Notes: generated by a model not told the origin, from the letters alone. A stretch of DNA of 64,000 bases from Sphingobium sp. WTD-1 (GCF_030128825.1 NZ_CP119128.1:385986-449985), one strand, 5' to 3'; counted from the stretch's first letter, positions 33,311 through 42,178 are shown. Numbers and translations: made by a program.

Positions 33311-34077
33311 CCAGCCCGATCGGCGAGGACGATCTGGCCGCATGGATCGATGGCAGGCTGTCGCCCGAGCGGCAGCGCCTGGTCGATGCCTATCTTGAAG
33401 GCCAGCCGGACCTGCATGCCCGTTTGCGGGAACAGGCGGAGCAGGCGCGAGCCCTTGCATCCCTGTTTGCCCCGATCGCGGATGAACCGATCCCGGCGAC
33501 GATGCGCGTCGCAGCCATCAGGGGGCGGCAACGTCAGCCGCGATGGCAATTCGCCATCGCCGCGTCACTTCTGCTGGCGGTCGGGTTTGGCGGTGGTTGG
33601 TCGAGCGCGAAGTGGAGCGGTGAACCCCGCGCAGGCATCGCGGCGCTGGCCAACGAGGCGAGTGACAATTTCCGTGTCTATGCCGCCGACCGGATACGAC
33701 CGGCGGAGATCGGTCCGGATCAGCGCGCCATGCTGATCCGATGGACCTCCGCCCGTTTGGGTGAGCGCGTCACCATCCCGGACCTCAGCACAGCCGGCTA
33801 TCGCTATGGTGGGGGGCGACTGGTCGCGACGCCTCACGGCCCTGCGGCACTGCTCCTCTACGACGGACCGCAAGCGTCGAAACTCGCGGTGCTGACGAGG
33901 CCTATGCAGATCGACAAGACTGCGAGCATGACCAGCACGTCCAGCGGGACCATGGGCCGGGTCACATGGGCAGTCGACGGGATCGGCTATAGTGTGGTGG
34001 GCGAGCGGCCTGCGGCCGAGCTGCATCCGATTGCCGATGAAGTCCGGCGGCAGGCCGATGCGGCGCTGGTGTCCTGA
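33307..34077 (+). CDS. Transmembrane anti-sigma factor
   Basis: This 256-residue protein has a cytoplasmic N-terminal helical domain (LAAWIDGRLSPERQRLVDAY, and LREQAEQARALASLF), one membrane helix (WQFAIAASLLLAVGFGGGW) and a periplasmic C-terminal domain. This is the layout of anti-sigma factors that release an ECF sigma on a periplasmic signal. No HxxxCxxC zinc site is present. Coupling to the sigma gene supports the pairing. Confidence 0.88.
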   Translation: MTSPIGEDDLAAWIDGRLSPERQRLVDAYLEGQPDLHARLREQAEQARALASLFAPIADEPIPATMRVAAIRGRQRQPRWQFAIAASLLLAVGFGGGWSSAKWSGEPRAGIAALANEASDNFRVYAADRIRPAEIGPDQRAMLIRWTSARLGERVTIPDLSTAGYRYGGGRLVATPHGPAALLLYDGPQASKLAVLTRPMQIDKTASMTSTSSGTMGRVTWAVDGIGYSVVGERPAAELHPIADEVRRQADAALVS

Positions 34078-34414
34078 TAGCGCCCTTGCTGCTCCTCAGC
34101 GCCGACAGGCACCGGGCGGGCCAGCGCGATCAGGGCTTGCGCTCGGCATCCTTCCTGGCGGCCTCGGCCGGCGTCAGGCGGGCTCGCTCGCGGATGTGGC
34201 GTTCCAGCGGCGCGCCGACGAACAGGACGAGCATCGCAAGGATCACCCCGCCAGTGATGAGCGGTCATGGACGATCAAACGTCGCAGGCCCGCCTAACGC
34301 TCCAAGTCTTCGAGACCATCGCAGACGAAAGGCTGCCGATCATTCCGATATCCAGATTGGAATGACCATATCAAACGGTTGGTCGTATCGATCTAAGTAC
34401 GCGATATATGCTGC
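34078..34414. other. Intergenic region between the anti-sigma and LysR genes
   Basis: This 337-bp stretch holds one small minus-strand reading frame (described separately). On the right is an AT-richer zone with ATATC/GATAT elements (34346-34352, 34399-34404 area) that probably carries the lysR promoter. No other gene is seen. Confidence 0.5.
34130..34246 (-). CDS. Possible 38-residue small membrane protein
   Basis: A GTG-started frame reads one hydrophobic helix (MILAMLVLFVGAPL) followed by a charged tail (ERHIRERARLTPAEAARKD). The shape is typical of small accessory membrane proteins, but there is no clear ribosome binding site, and an upstream in-frame stop limits any extension. It could also be the end of a lost gene. 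Confidence 0.25.
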   Translation of the reverse strand: MILAMLVLFVGAPLERHIRERARLTPAEAARKDAERKP

Positions 34415-35287
34415 ATGACCCTGGAGCAGCTCAGAATCTTCGTCGGTGTCGCGGAGCGCGAACACGTCACCAAGGCAGCGGAGGTGCTGAACGTCACGCA
34501 GTCCGCTGCCTCCGGCGCGATTGCTGCCCTCGAAGCGCGCTACGGGGTTCCTCTGTTTCACCGCGTCGGGCGTGGCATCCAGCTGACCGAAGCAGGCCGC
34601 GGCTTTCTGGAGGAAGCGCGCGCGGTGCTGGGGCGGGCAGCGCATGCCGAGACGATGCTGGCGGACTATGCCGGGCTTGCCCGTGGTTCATTGCGGATCG
34701 TCGCCAGCCAGACGATCGCGAGCTACTGGTTGCCGGCAAAGCTAGCCGCCTTCCACGAACGCCACCCGCAGATCGCGGTCGAACTGGCGATCGACAACAC
34801 CGAAGGTGCGGCAGCGCAGGTCCTGAGCGGCGCGGCGGAGCTCGGTTTCGTCGAGGGCGAGGTGGACGAACCGGCGCTCGCCCACTGGCATGTCGGGCGT
34901 GATCCGATGGTGCTGGTCGGCCGCGAGGACACCGGGCGCGTCGACGAGGACTGGCTGCGCACTGAACGCTGGATCGTCCGTGAGCTGGGATCGGGTACGC
35001 GCTCGACCTTCGAGGACGTGCTGCGAACGCGCGGGTTTGATCCGGCCCAGCTGACGATAGCGATGACGCTGCCGTCCAACGAGGCGGTGCGCACCGCCGT
35101 CGAGGCGGGTGCCGGCGTTGCCGTCTTGTCGCGATTGGTCGTCGCGCGCGCGCTCAAGGCCGGTGACCTTGTCGAGCTGCCGCTCGGGCTGCCCGACCGC
35201 GCCTTTCACGCGCTGCGCCACAAGGAACGCTATCGCACCCGCGCGGCCGACGCGCTGACGGACCTCATCAAGGAGCAGGTCGCATGA
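34415..35287 (+). CDS. LysR-family transcriptional regulator (CysB/CbbR-like)
   Basis: This 290-residue regulator has a winged HTH in TKAAEVLNVTQSAASGAIAA and a periplasmic-binding-protein-like effector domain starting at GSLRIVASQTIASYWLP. It overlaps the downstream transporter gene by 4 bp. LysR genes are usually divergent from their targets; here it heads the same operon as the TDT transporter and the sulfite oxidase. Sulfite or a related anion is a reasonable inducer, by inference from context. Confidence 0.9.
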   Translation: MTLEQLRIFVGVAEREHVTKAAEVLNVTQSAASGAIAALEARYGVPLFHRVGRGIQLTEAGRGFLEEARAVLGRAAHAETMLADYAGLARGSLRIVASQTIASYWLPAKLAAFHERHPQIAVELAIDNTEGAAAQVLSGAAELGFVEGEVDEPALAHWHVGRDPMVLVGREDTGRVDEDWLRTERWIVRELGSGTRSTFEDVLRTRGFDPAQLTIAMTLPSNEAVRTAVEAGAGVAVLSRLVVARALKAGDLVELPLGLPDRAFHALRHKERYRTRAADALTDLIKEQVA

Positions 35288-36435
35288 CTGCCGACACGCA
35301 CTCCGTTCTCAGCGGCCTCAAGCCGCTCAGCCGGCTCGATCATCCCCGCGAGATGATTCGTCAGTTCACGCCCAACTGGTTCGCCGCGACGATGGGCACC
35401 GGTATCCTCGCGCTCGCGCTGCCGCAGGTGCCCGGCATCGGGCCTTCGCTTAAACCCGTCGGCGAGGTGTTGTGGTTCTTCAATATCGCACTCTTCGCGC
35501 TGTTCGCCGGCCTTTATGGCGCGCGCTGGGTGATGTTCGGGCACGAGGCGCGGCGCATCTTCGGGCATAACACCGTGTCGATGTTCATCGGCACCATCCC
35601 GATGGGCCTCGCGACGATCATCAACGGCTGCCTCGCCTTCGGCATCGCACGGTTCGGGAATGGCATCGTACCGGTCGCACACGTCCTGTGGTGGATCGAC
35701 GCCGCCATGTCGCTCGCCTGTGGCGTGCTGATCCCGTACATGATGTTCACCCGTCACGAGCACAGCCTGGACGGCATGACCGCGGTATGGTTGCTGCCGG
35801 TCGTCGCTGCCGAAGTGGCGGGCGCCAGCGGCGGGCTGCTCGCGCCGCATCTGGCCGATCCTCACGCGCAGCTCGTCACGCTTGCGACCTCCTATGTGCT
35901 GTGGGCCTATTCGGTGCCGGTCGCGTTCGGCATCCTCGCCATCCTCATCCTGCGCATGGCGCTCCACAAACTGCCGCAGGAGAGCATGGCGGCGTCCTCC
36001 TGGCTGGCGCTGGGACCGATCGGCACGGGTGCTCTGGGCATGCTGGTGCTCGGGGCGGACGCGCCGGCTATCCTCGCGGCGCACGGGCTGGCCGGTATCG
36101 GTGCCGTCGCGCAAGGGATCGGCGTTGTGGCCGGACTCTGCCTGTGGGGCTTCGGCCTGTGGTGGCTGGCGCTCGCGACGCTCATCACCATCCGCTACTG
36201 GCGCGCCGGCGTCCCGTTCAACCTGGGCTGGTGGGGCTATACCTTTCCGCTCGGCGTCTACACCGTCGCCACCTTACGCCTAGGCACGACGCTGAACCTC
36301 GGTTTCTTCGGTTTCGTCGGCACGGTGCTGACAGTCGCGCTTGCGGCGATGTGGCTGCTCGTCGGCGCCAAGACGCTGGCCGGCGCATGGCGCGGCAACC
36401 TGTTCGTCTCACCCTGCATCGCCACCCCGAACTGA
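35284..36435 (+). CDS. TDT-family transporter, TehA/Ssu1-like (probable sulfite exporter)
   Basis: This 383-residue protein has about ten membrane helices. It begins with a cytoplasmic tail and the TDT signature FTPNWFAATMGTGILALAL. Late segments WWGYTFPLGVYTVATLRLG and LGFFGFVGTVLTVALAAMW match the TehA/SLAC1 fold. TDT members move C4-dicarboxylates, tellurite or sulfite. The neighbouring sulfite oxidase favours sulfite. Its ATG overlaps the lysR stop. Confidence 0.87.
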   Translation: MTADTHSVLSGLKPLSRLDHPREMIRQFTPNWFAATMGTGILALALPQVPGIGPSLKPVGEVLWFFNIALFALFAGLYGARWVMFGHEARRIFGHNTVSMFIGTIPMGLATIINGCLAFGIARFGNGIVPVAHVLWWIDAAMSLACGVLIPYMMFTRHEHSLDGMTAVWLLPVVAAEVAGASGGLLAPHLADPHAQLVTLATSYVLWAYSVPVAFGILAILILRMALHKLPQESMAASSWLALGPIGTGALGMLVLGADAPAILAAHGLAGIGAVAQGIGVVAGLCLWGFGLWWLALATLITIRYWRAGVPFNLGWWGYTFPLGVYTVATLRLGTTLNLGFFGFVGTVLTVALAAMWLLVGAKTLAGAWRGNLFVSPCIATPN

Positions 36436-36445
36436 TCCGCCATGA

Positions 36446-36469
36446 TGATCGGATCAGTCGGTCCGATCA
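36446..36469. other. Hairpin between the transporter and oxidase genes
   Basis: TGATCGGA and TCCGATCA are perfect 8-bp arms around an 8-base loop. No U-tract follows. It may be an mRNA processing or attenuating stem, or an operator of the oxidase genes. Confidence 0.35.
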
Positions 36470-36524
36470 CTTGCGAAACGCCCCTTCGATCCGCCAGCGT
36501 GGCTGGCCACAGGAGAGCCTTGTC

Positions 36525-37760
36525 ATGGACAATTTCGACGCCGAACTGGCGAGTGAGACCAGCCGTCGCCGCTTTCTCAGGCATGCCGCGCTCGGTACCG
36601 CCGGCCTTGCCGCCGCGCCGGCACTGGCGCAGCAGCTCGTCGACCTGAAGCTGCCTGGCGGCAATGCCGAACGGCCGATGACCAGCGCCTTTCCCGGCAA
36701 GGGCAGCATGATCCTCCAGCGTGTCCATCCGCCCTTGCTGGAAACGCCGATGGACGTGTTCGACAAGTCGGTGTTCACGCCCAACGACCAGTTCTTCGTC
36801 CGCTGGCACTGGGCCGACATCCCGACCTCGATCGATGTCGAGACTTTCCGCCTCAACGTCTTCGGCCACGTCAACCGACCGCTGTCGATCAGCCTCGCCC
36901 AGCTGCTGCGCCTGCCGCGGGTCGAGATGGCGGCGGTCAACCAATGCTCGGGAAACAGCCGTGGGCTGTTCCAGCCACGTGTTGCCGGCGCGCAATGGGG
37001 CAACGGCGCGATGGGCAATGCCAAATGGCTCGGTGTGCGCCTGCGCGACGTGCTCGACCTCGCCGGGGTCAAGACAGGCGCGGTGCAGGTGCGCTTCGGT
37101 GCGCTCGATCAACCGGTCGTGGCGGGCGCCCCTGACTTTGAGAAGGCGCTCGACATCGACCATGCCCGCGACGGCGAAGTGATGATCGCCTTCGGCATGA
37201 ACGGCGAGCAGCTGCCGCTCCTCAATGGCTTTCCCTGCCGGCTGATCGTGCCGGGCTGGTACTCGACCTATTGGGTCAAGATGCTGAACTCGATCGAGGT
37301 ACTGCCCGGCCCCGACGACCAGTATTGGATGGCCAAGGCCTACAAGATCCCCGCGACGCCGGGCGCGAATGTCGCGCCCGGCGCCAGAGACTTCCCGACT
37401 GTCCCCATCAACCGCATGATCCCGCGCAGCTGGATGACCAGCCTGCCCGATGGCCAGACGATAGCCTATGAGGCATCGATCCCGGTCGGCGGCATCGCGA
37501 TGGGCGGCGACTGCGGCGTCGCCAAGGTCGATGTATCGTCGGACGGAGGCCGCACCTGGTACAGGACGACGCTCGGAGCGGACGAGGGCAGGTACAGCTT
37601 CCGTCGGTGGGATGGTCGCGTGCCGCTGCGACGCGGTGCCAACCCGATCATGGTGCGCTGCTGGAACACCAACGGTGTCGCCCAGCCGATGAAGCCGATC
37701 TGGAACCCGGGCGGGTTCATGCGCGGCAATATCGAGACCACCACCATCATCGCGGCCTGA
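36525..37760 (+). CDS. Molybdenum sulfite oxidase/dehydrogenase, SorA-like
   Basis: This 411-residue periplasmic enzyme should oxidise sulfite to sulfate and pass electrons to the next gene's cytochrome. A Tat signal (SRRRFLRHAALGTAGLAAAPALAQ) fits export of a folded cofactor protein. C141 in AAVNQCSGNSRGLF is the molybdenum-ligating Cys of the family. The C-terminal dimerisation domain (VAKVDVSSDGGRTWYRTTLG) is present. The ATG used follows GGAGAG; a longer upstream frame overlaps the transporter and is a shadow. Confidence 0.9.
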   Translation: MDNFDAELASETSRRRFLRHAALGTAGLAAAPALAQQLVDLKLPGGNAERPMTSAFPGKGSMILQRVHPPLLETPMDVFDKSVFTPNDQFFVRWHWADIPTSIDVETFRLNVFGHVNRPLSISLAQLLRLPRVEMAAVNQCSGNSRGLFQPRVAGAQWGNGAMGNAKWLGVRLRDVLDLAGVKTGAVQVRFGALDQPVVAGAPDFEKALDIDHARDGEVMIAFGMNGEQLPLLNGFPCRLIVPGWYSTYWVKMLNSIEVLPGPDDQYWMAKAYKIPATPGANVAPGARDFPTVPINRMIPRSWMTSLPDGQTIAYEASIPVGGIAMGGDCGVAKVDVSSDGGRTWYRTTLGADEGRYSFRRWDGRVPLRRGANPIMVRCWNTNGVAQPMKPIWNPGGFMRGNIETTTIIAA

Positions 37761-37772
37761 GGAGCGAGTAGC

Positions 37773-38255
37773 ATGAAGACCCCGTCTCCCGGCATCATGG
37801 CCGCTGGCCTGATCGGCCTGACCGGCATTATCCTCGTCTCGATCGGGGCGCCGAGCAGCCGCAAGGCGCCTGCCCCGATCTCCGAGACATCCGAGCCGGC
37901 ACCGCCCACCAGCGTCTCAGCCCGCGGCTTTTCGCTCGCCTCGACCAGCGTCGACCTGCCGGTCGATGACGCTACCTACCCCGATGGTCCGCACGCCGAC
38001 GTCATCAACGCCAACTGCACTTCGTGCCACTCGGCCAGCATGGCGCTAACTCAGCCTGCGCTATCGGCGGACCAGTGGAAGGCGACCGTCACCAAGATGC
38101 GTGAGGTGTACAAGGCGCCGGTGGCCGAGAAGGACGTTGACGCGATCGTTGCTTATCTCACCGCTATGCCGAGCCAGAAAGCGGCACCCGCAACCGGCAA
38201 GGCACAGGATCCCGACCCCAAGGTGGCTCCTGATGTCTCAGGTGGAACCGGATAA
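37773..38255 (+). CDS. Monohaem c-type cytochrome, SorB-like
   Basis: This 160-residue protein has an N-terminal membrane/signal segment (GIMAAGLIGLTGIILVSIG), a Pro-rich linker and one haem site, C82-T-S-C85-H86. A downstream Met in the YLTAMPSQ region could be the sixth ligand. It lies 12 bp after the sulfite oxidase gene, the usual SorA-SorB order, so it is the likely electron acceptor. Confidence 0.88.
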   Translation: MKTPSPGIMAAGLIGLTGIILVSIGAPSSRKAPAPISETSEPAPPTSVSARGFSLASTSVDLPVDDATYPDGPHADVINANCTSCHSASMALTQPALSADQWKATVTKMREVYKAPVAEKDVDAIVAYLTAMPSQKAAPATGKAQDPDPKVAPDVSGGTG

Positions 38256-38273
38256 GCAAACCTCTCGCATAAT

Positions 38274-38331
38274 CTAAAAAGGCGATTTCGACAGACGATC
38301 GGCAGCCTTCAGTAGGACTTTTTCAACAGCC
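38274..38331 (-). repeat. IS end inserted in a HAD gene
   Basis: GGCTGTTGAAAAAGTCC on the minus strand starts at 38331 and shares its outer 13 bases with the left end of the IS1182-type element at 28686-28698. It interrupts the HAD-like reading frame after 20 codons. The rest of the IS is not seen to its left beyond a few tens of bases. Confidence 0.55.
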
Positions 38332-38389
38332 ACGGCCGCTTGCTCTCGGCAAGCGTGCCGTCGAGGTCGAAGGCGATCAGCCACTTCAT
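38332..38389 (-). pseudogene. HAD-superfamily phosphatase, N-terminal fragment
   Basis: The fragment MKWLIAFDLDGTLAESKRPW contains the HAD motif I DxDGT with the nucleophilic Asp. It is then broken by an IS end and stops within six codons. Its ATG overlaps the stop of the P-type ATPase gene, so the original gene closed the metal operon. Confidence 0.7.
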
Positions 38390-40887
38390 GCCGCCTTCCC
38401 TGCCGGATCGCGGTAGGCGAGCAGCCTGAGCGCATTGATGACGACGAGCAGCGTCGATCCCTCATGAACCGCCACCGCTGGCCCAATGCCGAGGCCGAGG
38501 ATGGTAGCAGGCACCAGGAAGGCGACGACACCCAGGCTGACGAAGACGTTCTGCCGGATGATTCCACGGGTATGGCGGCTAAGACCGACTGCGAATGGCA
38601 GGTGCGCCAGATCGTCGGCCATCAGCGCCACGTCGGCTGTCTCCAGCGCAACGTCCGACCCCGCCGCGCCCATCGCGATGCCGACCGTGGCGCTTGCCAT
38701 CGCCGGCGCATCGTTCACGCCGTCGCCCACCATCGCGACCTTGTCTTCGCCGGCGAGCTTCTTGATCGCGGCAACCTTGTCTTCGGGCATGAGGTCGCCC
38801 CACGCTTCGTCGATCCCGACTTCGTCGGCGATCGCTTCGGCGACTTTCTGGTGATCGCCGGAGATCATTATCATCCGCGACACGCCCATCTCGTGCAGCC
38901 GACGCAACGCGGTCTTGGCAGCTTCGCGAGGCGTGTCCATCAGGCCGATCGCGCCCAGGTCGCGGTCCCCCTTGCGGACCACCATTGTCGTGCGGCCGTT
39001 CTCGCGCAGCTTCGCGATTGCGTCCTGCGCGCCCTGCCCCAGCGCCGGAATGCCCTCACTTCCGAACATCTCGGCCTTGCCGATCCACACCGTCTCGCCA
39101 TCCACGCTCGCGGTGACGCCCCGACCGGTCAGGCTCTTGAGGTCGCCGGCAGTCGGCACGGCACGATCGTTCAGACGTTCGCGGCCGTCCTTGACGATCG
39201 CTTGGGCCAGGGGATGGTCGCTCAACGCTTCGACGGCGACAGCCAGCGCCAGCAACTCGCCTTCATCGGCGCCATCGACGGGCACGACATCAGTGATGCG
39301 CGGACGACCTTCGGTCAGCGTGCCCGTCTTGTCGAAAGCGATCGCTTTGAGCGACCCGAGGTTTTCGAGCGGTGCACCGCCCTTCACGAGCACGCCGCCC
39401 CGCGCTGCACGGGCAACGCCCGACAGGACCGCGCTCGGCGTTGCGATCGCGAGCGCGCACGGGCTTGCCGCCACCAGCACCGCCATCGCGCGATAGAAGC
39501 TGTCGCGGAACGGCTCGTCGACGACCACCCATGCGAACAGCAGGAGCACTGACAGGACCAGGACGGCGGGCACGAAGATCCGTTCGAACCGGTCGGTGAA
39601 GCGCTGCGTCGGCGACTTCTGCGTCTCCGCTTCGCTCACCATCTTCACGACCTTGGCAAGCGCGCTTTCATTGGAACGGCGTGTCACCTCGATCTCGATC
39701 GCGCCGCCGCCGTTGATCGTACCAGCAAAAACCCGGCTTTCCGCGTCGACTGCATCGGGCTTGGCGCGTGCCGCTGCGGCATCTGCGACCGGCACCTTGT
39801 CGACCGGGATGCTTTCACCCGTGACCGGGGCCTGGTTGATCGCGCTGGTGCCCTTGATGACGAAGCCGTCGGCAGGCAGGCGCTCGTTCGGGCGGACGAT
39901 GGCAATGTCCCCGACGACCATCTGCTCGACCGGGATTTCGCTGGTCTGCCCGCCGCGTCGCACGGTCGCGGTTTCGGGCGCGAGCTTCGCCAGCGCCTCG
40001 ATCGCCTTCTTGGCGCGGCCCATTGCATAATGCTCAAGCGCATGGCCGAGGCTGAACAGGAACAGCAGCAGCGCACCTTCGGCCCATGCGCCCAGCGCAG
40101 CGGCGCCGGCCGCAGCGACCAACATCAGCGTGTCGATCTCGAACTTCTTCATCCGGAGGTTGTCGATCGCCTCGCGCAGCGTGAAGAATCCGCCGAAGAA
40201 ATAGGCTGCGATATAGCAGGCGGTCGGCAGCCATTCGGGCGCGCCAGCGACCAGCCTCTCGATCGCGTAGCCGATCCCCAGCAGCGCGCCACAGGCGAGC
40301 GCGAAGATCAGCTCGGTATTGGGGCCGAGAAATTCGGCGTGGCTATGGTCGTGGCCATCGCCGGGGCCGTGCTTCTCTTCGCCCGCGCCGTGGCCCCCGG
40401 GGCCGTGGTCGTGGCCGGCATGTTCATCGGCAGCGACCCGCTTGCCCACCCTCACCTTCAGCTTGCGAAGCGCAGCGCGCACCTCCTCTTCGGTGGTTTC
40501 GCGGCGATCATATTCGACCCGGACAGACCCGCTGGTGCTGGCGCTTGCCTGGACCACGCCGGGCAAGGCGCACAGCGCATCGCTGACCGTGCGCGCCCGA
40601 CGTTCGTGGTTGATCCCCGTCACCTGCCAGATCGCATGGCCGTAGCGCTCGGTGATTTCGGCACCTGCGGCGCGCACCATTTCGCGCAACCGTGGCAGCG
40701 GCAGCTTGGCGGCATCGAAATGGATGCACAGCGCCGCTGGCGTGTTGCCGTCGAGACAGATCACATGCGCCCGCTCGACACCTTCGCGCTTTGACAGGGT
40801 TGATACGAGACGGTCCAGGCAGGCATCGGCCGCGTCAGGAAGGTCCGGCAACAACACTGGAATGTCGAGTTCGAGCTTGTCGTTCAT
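38386..40887 (-). CDS. P1B-type heavy-metal-exporting ATPase (SPC motif; Zn/Co/Cd type)
   Basis: This is an 833-residue metal-pumping ATPase. The start follows AGGAGG at a perfect distance. Two N-terminal HMA-like repeats (about 20-80 and 90-145) lack the CxxC metal motif. A His-rich linker follows (DEHAGHDHGPGGHG and GDGHDHSHAE). The core has AASPCALAIATPSAV, the phosphorylated Asp in AFDKTGTLTEG, the HP motif ALSDHPLAQA and MVGDGVNDAPAMA. SPC in place of CPC is typical of P1B-4 and CzcP-like pumps for Co/Zn, while the His-rich linker also favours Zn/Co. It overlaps the upstream CDF gene by 4 bp. Confidence 0.92.
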   Translation of the reverse strand: MNDKLELDIPVLLPDLPDAADACLDRLVSTLSKREGVERAHVICLDGNTPAALCIHFDAAKLPLPRLREMVRAAGAEITERYGHAIWQVTGINHERRARTVSDALCALPGVVQASASTSGSVRVEYDRRETTEEEVRAALRKLKVRVGKRVAADEHAGHDHGPGGHGAGEEKHGPGDGHDHSHAEFLGPNTELIFALACGALLGIGYAIERLVAGAPEWLPTACYIAAYFFGGFFTLREAIDNLRMKKFEIDTLMLVAAAGAAALGAWAEGALLLFLFSLGHALEHYAMGRAKKAIEALAKLAPETATVRRGGQTSEIPVEQMVVGDIAIVRPNERLPADGFVIKGTSAINQAPVTGESIPVDKVPVADAAAARAKPDAVDAESRVFAGTINGGGAIEIEVTRRSNESALAKVVKMVSEAETQKSPTQRFTDRFERIFVPAVLVLSVLLLFAWVVVDEPFRDSFYRAMAVLVAASPCALAIATPSAVLSGVARAARGGVLVKGGAPLENLGSLKAIAFDKTGTLTEGRPRITDVVPVDGADEGELLALAVAVEALSDHPLAQAIVKDGRERLNDRAVPTAGDLKSLTGRGVTASVDGETVWIGKAEMFGSEGIPALGQGAQDAIAKLRENGRTTMVVRKGDRDLGAIGLMDTPREAAKTALRRLHEMGVSRMIMISGDHQKVAEAIADEVGIDEAWGDLMPEDKVAAIKKLAGEDKVAMVGDGVNDAPAMASATVGIAMGAAGSDVALETADVALMADDLAHLPFAVGLSRHTRGIIRQNVFVSLGVVAFLVPATILGLGIGPAVAVHEGSTLLVVINALRLLAYRDPAGKAA

Positions 40888-41492
40888 GACGACCTCCTTT
40901 CGCTTTTCTTGGTTTCGGCGCGCGCGTCGCGCAGGATTTCGACACCGCCCTTGATGGCGATGATGGCGGTGGCGAAGCCGACCAGCAGGTCCGGCCAATT
41001 GGTACCCAACCACAGCACCAGCACGCCGGCGATCAGGATGCCGCCGTTGGAAATGAAGTCGTTGAAGCTGAAGGTGGTTGCGGCCCGGAGATTGACGTCC
41101 GGATCCTTGAGGCGCTGGAGCAGCCGCAGGCAGAGGTAATTCACGACGCCGGCGATCGCGGACATGACCATCATGGTAGGTCCGATGGGCTCGCTGCCCT
41201 GCACGTAGCGCCGTCCGACATCGATCAAGATGCCGCCCGCGAAGATCAGCAGCATGACGCCCGAAGCGACCGCGGCGCGTGTCTTCCATGTCTGGCCCCG
41301 GGTGAGCGCCACAAGGCTCAGCGCATACACAGCCGTATCGGACAGGTTGTCGACGCCGTTGGCGATCAGCGCGCTCGAATCCGCGAAGAAGCCGGAAACG
41401 AAGAAGCCCGCAGCGATCGCCGCGTTCAGCAGCAGGACGATCCACAGTGTGCGGCGCTCCTGCCCGCCATTGTTGTCGTTGCCCGGGATCAT
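40884..41492 (-). CDS. Short cation diffusion facilitator transporter
   Basis: This 202-residue CDF protein has six predicted helices but none of the usual cytoplasmic C-terminal domain. The first metal-site motif is D-x3-D in ANGVDNLSDTAVYAL. In the second site the usual His is replaced, giving FSFNDFISNGGI. It overlaps both neighbours (ZIP and P-type ATPase) by 4 bp. The substrate is unclear; divalent Zn/Co/Fe is likely from family and operon. Confidence 0.85.
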   Translation of the reverse strand: MIPGNDNNGGQERRTLWIVLLLNAAIAAGFFVSGFFADSSALIANGVDNLSDTAVYALSLVALTRGQTWKTRAAVASGVMLLIFAGGILIDVGRRYVQGSEPIGPTMMVMSAIAGVVNYLCLRLLQRLKDPDVNLRAATTFSFNDFISNGGILIAGVLVLWLGTNWPDLLVGFATAIIAIKGGVEILRDARAETKKSERRSS

Positions 41493-42175
41493 CCCATCAT
41501 CTCCTCAAGTGTCAGCAGGGCCAGGAAGCCGACGAAAAACATCGAGCTGATGAGCGGGGTGTCGGGTTTCTCGTGCGCCTCGACCAGCAACTCCTCCGTG
41601 ACGAGGTAGAGCAGCGCCATCAGCCCGAAGCTGAGGAAGCCGGCGATCATCACCGGCGACAGCGCGGCGACCGGCACGGCAGCGAGCGCGCCGATCGGCA
41701 GCAGCAGGGCCAATGCCGAGACGATCACGATGATGCGCAAGCGCGAGCGATAGGTTTCCGCCAGCTCGTCGGTCAGCGTCAGTCCCAGAAATAACACTTC
41801 CAGAGTGAGCGCGATCGTCAGCAGGAGACCTGCCTTCTCGCCCGCCACGAAAGCGAGGCCGAGCACCAGGCCGTCGACCAGAATGTCGATGCCGATCGCG
41901 GCGAGTAGCGCCATCGGCCCCTTGAAGCGGGCCTCAAGAGCCTTGAGCCCCAGCATGGTCGCGACGCCCGCCGCCCCGCCGATCAACGTCGCGCTGGGCG
42001 ATGCCTCATGCTTGACCTGCGGCAGGATTTCGGTCGCTGCCGCCGCGAACACGACGCCGGCAGCGAGATGCTGTAGGCCCGCCACGAGGCCAGGTTTCAA
42101 CTTGGTGCGGCTCGCGACAATCGCGCCGAGCACGACCGCCAGCACAGGCGCAAGCGTATAGAGCAGTGCCTGCAT
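41489..42175 (-). CDS. ZIP-family metal transporter
   Basis: This 228-residue membrane protein has about eight helices. The ZIP metal-site segments are recognisable in HLAAGVVFAAAATEILPQ and GIDILVDGLVLGLAFVAGEKAG. ZIP proteins normally bring divalent metals into the cytoplasm. In an otherwise export-oriented cluster this may balance zinc supply, or members of this subgroup may work differently. Coupled by overlap to the CDF gene. Confidence 0.85.
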   Translation of the reverse strand: MQALLYTLAPVLAVVLGAIVASRTKLKPGLVAGLQHLAAGVVFAAAATEILPQVKHEASPSATLIGGAAGVATMLGLKALEARFKGPMALLAAIGIDILVDGLVLGLAFVAGEKAGLLLTIALTLEVLFLGLTLTDELAETYRSRLRIIVIVSALALLLPIGALAAVPVAALSPVMIAGFLSFGLMALLYLVTEELLVEAHEKPDTPLISSMFFVGFLALLTLEEMMG

Positions 42176-42178
42176 TTC

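Noticed and set aside
35688..36524. A long N-terminal extension of the sulfite oxidase frame
   Set aside because: It overlaps the TDT transporter in another frame. The Tat signal and GGAGAG place the start at 36525.
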